The notes under the pieces are model-generated. The model was not told where the DNA came from. It searched no databases and worked only from the letters and a program-made list of their open reading frames with translations. A program made the translations under genes and the position numbers. Positions 30,979 through 32,013 of a stretch of DNA of 32,013 bases are shown here, piece after piece. How positions within the stretch are numbered: the stretch's first letter is position 1; each line of letters opens with the position of its first letter. The stretch is taken from positions 1 through 32,013 of the forward strand of contig JAKFYF010000300.1 of assembly GCA_021731005.1 (NCBI GenBank), in the 5' to 3' direction. The stretch comes from Hyphomonadaceae bacterium. GTDB lineage: Bacteria; Pseudomonadota; Alphaproteobacteria; Caulobacterales; Aquidulcibacteraceae.

Positions 30979-31838
30979 GGCGGCAACTCCACAACAGGCC
31001 GCGGCGAGCGCGGCGTCAGGACGGAAGGATTCTCCTCGAGATTGTTGGCTACGCGGGTGACCGCCTCGGAGGCGCGGCGCAATTCCTGCGCCGCCAACGC
31101 GATCTCCGGCAGAGTCTCGCCCGAAGCCACCGCGGCGGCGGAACGGACTTCAGCGACAACCTGATCGAGCTCGGCCAAATCAGCCTGCGCCTGCCGCGCC
31201 AGGCCGGCAATGTCGTTAGCCGCGACGGTGATGGCGCCCGCCGCTTCCCCCGAACGCGTGACGATAGAGCGGCGATCGGCCAATTGCGTGCTGACGGTTT
31301 CGAGATTGACCAGCACGCGGTTGAAGCGGGCGATGTTGTCGTCTGTCAACAGATTGCGGATCGAGGCCAGCGCGCGGCTGGCGTCCATGACGATACCTTC
31401 GCTCTGCTCCACCAGAATGTCGATCTGGCTGCCGCGGCCCTTGATACGCGGCAATTGCCCGAACGCGGGAGAGCGCGGCGGCCCCGCGGTCGCCGAGCCT
31501 GGCGAAAGCTGGATCAAGGTGACGCCGGTGAGGCCGATCGGCTCGAGTTGGGCTTCGCTGTCGGCATTCACAGGCACGCCGGTTTCGACACGGATGCGCG
31601 CGACAACGCGAGTGGTGTTCTCGATGCGCAGATCGCGCACTTCGCCGACCTTGATGCCGTTGAAGCGCACTTCCCCGCCCTCGGCGAGGCCGCGCACGGG
31701 ATCGTTGAACTCGACGTCATACTCGCGCGCGCCGCCGCGGAAATTGGCGTTGGTCAGCCACATCGCGAACAGCATGATCAGGGCCGCGCCGATAATGGTC
31801 GCGGCGCCGATCATGACATAATTGGCTTTCGTCTCCAT
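30975..31838 (-). CDS. MlaD/MCE-family lipid transport protein
   Basis: A 287-residue MCE protein. A single N-terminal membrane anchor (about 7-29, YVMIGAATIIGAALIMLFAMW) is followed by the MCE domain (about 38-115: YDVEFNDPVRGLAEGGEVRFNGIKVGEV, then SEAQLEPIGLTGVTLIQLSPG), and a long helical C-terminal region (about 140-265), longer than in E. coli MlaD and more like proteins that build a helical channel. It would bridge the inner-membrane ABC complex and the outer membrane and carry phospholipid or another lipid. It lies four bases downstream of the ATPase gene and overlaps the auxiliary lipoprotein gene by ATGA. Confidence 0.94.
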   Translation of the reverse strand: METKANYVMIGAATIIGAALIMLFAMWLTNANFRGGAREYDVEFNDPVRGLAEGGEVRFNGIKVGEVRDLRIENTTRVVARIRVETGVPVNADSEAQLEPIGLTGVTLIQLSPGSATAGPPRSPAFGQLPRIKGRGSQIDILVEQSEGIVMDASRALASIRNLLTDDNIARFNRVLVNLETVSTQLADRRSIVTRSGEAAGAITVAANDIAGLARQAQADLAELDQVVAEVRSAAAVASGETLPEIALAAQELRRASEAVTRVANNLEENPSVLTPRSPRPVVELPP

Positions 31839-31842
31839 CGTC

Positions 31843-32013
31843 TCACCCCATCGCCGCGCCGCGGCCGGCCGCGCGCCCGCGCGGCCCGGAAAAATAATCC
31901 TTTACCCACCCCTTCGCGTCCGCCGCGATCTCGGCGATCGAACCAAGGGCTGCGACCTTGCCGCCATACAGCACCGCGACGCGGTAGCAGATCGCGTGCA
32001 GCGTGTCCAAATC
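31843..32013 (-). CDS. ABC transporter ATP-binding protein, C-terminus (MlaF-like), cut by window edge
   Basis: The last 56 codons and stop of a gene that continues past the end of the window. The translation starts with DLDTLHAICYRVAVLYGGKV, which is the region just after the H-loop of an ABC ATPase (the usual His-Asp then RVAVL-x-x-G-K pattern), and ends in a basic Gly/Arg/Ala tail. Walker A, signature and Walker B lie outside the window. With the MCE and auxiliary lipoprotein genes directly downstream, it is most likely the ATPase of an Mla-type lipid transporter; the permease gene should lie further upstream. Confidence 0.82.
   Translation of the reverse strand, partial: DLDTLHAICYRVAVLYGGKVAALGSIAEIAADAKGWVKDYFSGPRGRAAGRGAAMG

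Overview
The window is GC-rich, densely coded DNA from an alphaproteobacterium, most likely of the Caulobacterales/Hyphomonadaceae type. Pointers are a complex I NDUFA12 homologue in an ATGA-overlapped operon with a DUF2155 gene, a beta-helix/diheme cytochrome pair of the kind first named from Hyphomonas, an AdoCbl-type (NrdJ-like) ribonucleotide reductase paralogue, a small RcnB-like protein and a lysine/alanine histone-like peptide. I see no tRNA, rRNA, CRISPR array, transposase or prophage structure. The assignment to a group is inference from gene content, not from a marker gene.

Layout. 1-292 is repeat-bearing non-coding DNA. 293-4767 holds a membrane protein, a YbjQ-family protein, DNA-3-methyladenine glycosylase I, a small membrane protein overlapping a metallo-beta-lactamase-fold hydrolase, and a DUF2235 hydrolase. 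4896-11768 holds an acyl-CoA dehydrogenase facing a four-gene block: two YceI lipoproteins, a cytochrome b561-YceI fusion and a Sua5/TsaC-type tRNA modification enzyme, followed by an FAD-linked oxidase. 11936-16124 holds a 42-residue histone-H1-like peptide with a clear terminator, a half-size UPF0016 transporter coupled to a NUDIX hydrolase, a PEGA-like lipoprotein, and the beta-helix plus diheme cytochrome pair. 16194-18798 (minus) holds cysS and a second acyl-CoA dehydrogenase.

18844-20604 (minus) is the most striking locus: a retron-type reverse transcriptase (NAxxH, YADD and VTG signatures all visible) fused to a C-terminal TIR domain, preceded by an 11-bp perfect inverted repeat (20594-20604 and 20496-20506) that brackets two hairpins. 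This is what a retron msr-msd RNA with its a1/a2 arms should look like, so the locus is a candidate anti-phage retron in which the second arm covers the start codon of the reverse transcriptase.

20714-22463 (minus) has a DUF1761 membrane protein and the NDUFA12-MlaD-DUF2155 operon. Divergent from it, 22660-25392 encodes a 910-residue protein that can be followed by eye along NrdJ (class II ribonucleotide reductase) but has lost the catalytic Asn-x-Cys-x-Glu motif and the extreme C-terminal redox cysteines. Two NrdR-box-like sequences lie upstream of it and a good intrinsic terminator downstream. It looks like a ribonucleotide-reductase pseudoenzyme kept for another job.

25567-32013 holds a Sel1-like protein, a glutathione S-transferase, an RcnB-like periplasmic protein, an Hpt phosphotransfer protein next to NnrU, a large coiled-coil membrane protein with a TipN-like layout, and the end of an Mla/MCE-type lipid transport operon (auxiliary lipoprotein, MCE protein, and the C-terminus of the ATPase cut by the window edge). 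Several gene gaps carry copies of at least two families of GC-rich palindromic repeats.
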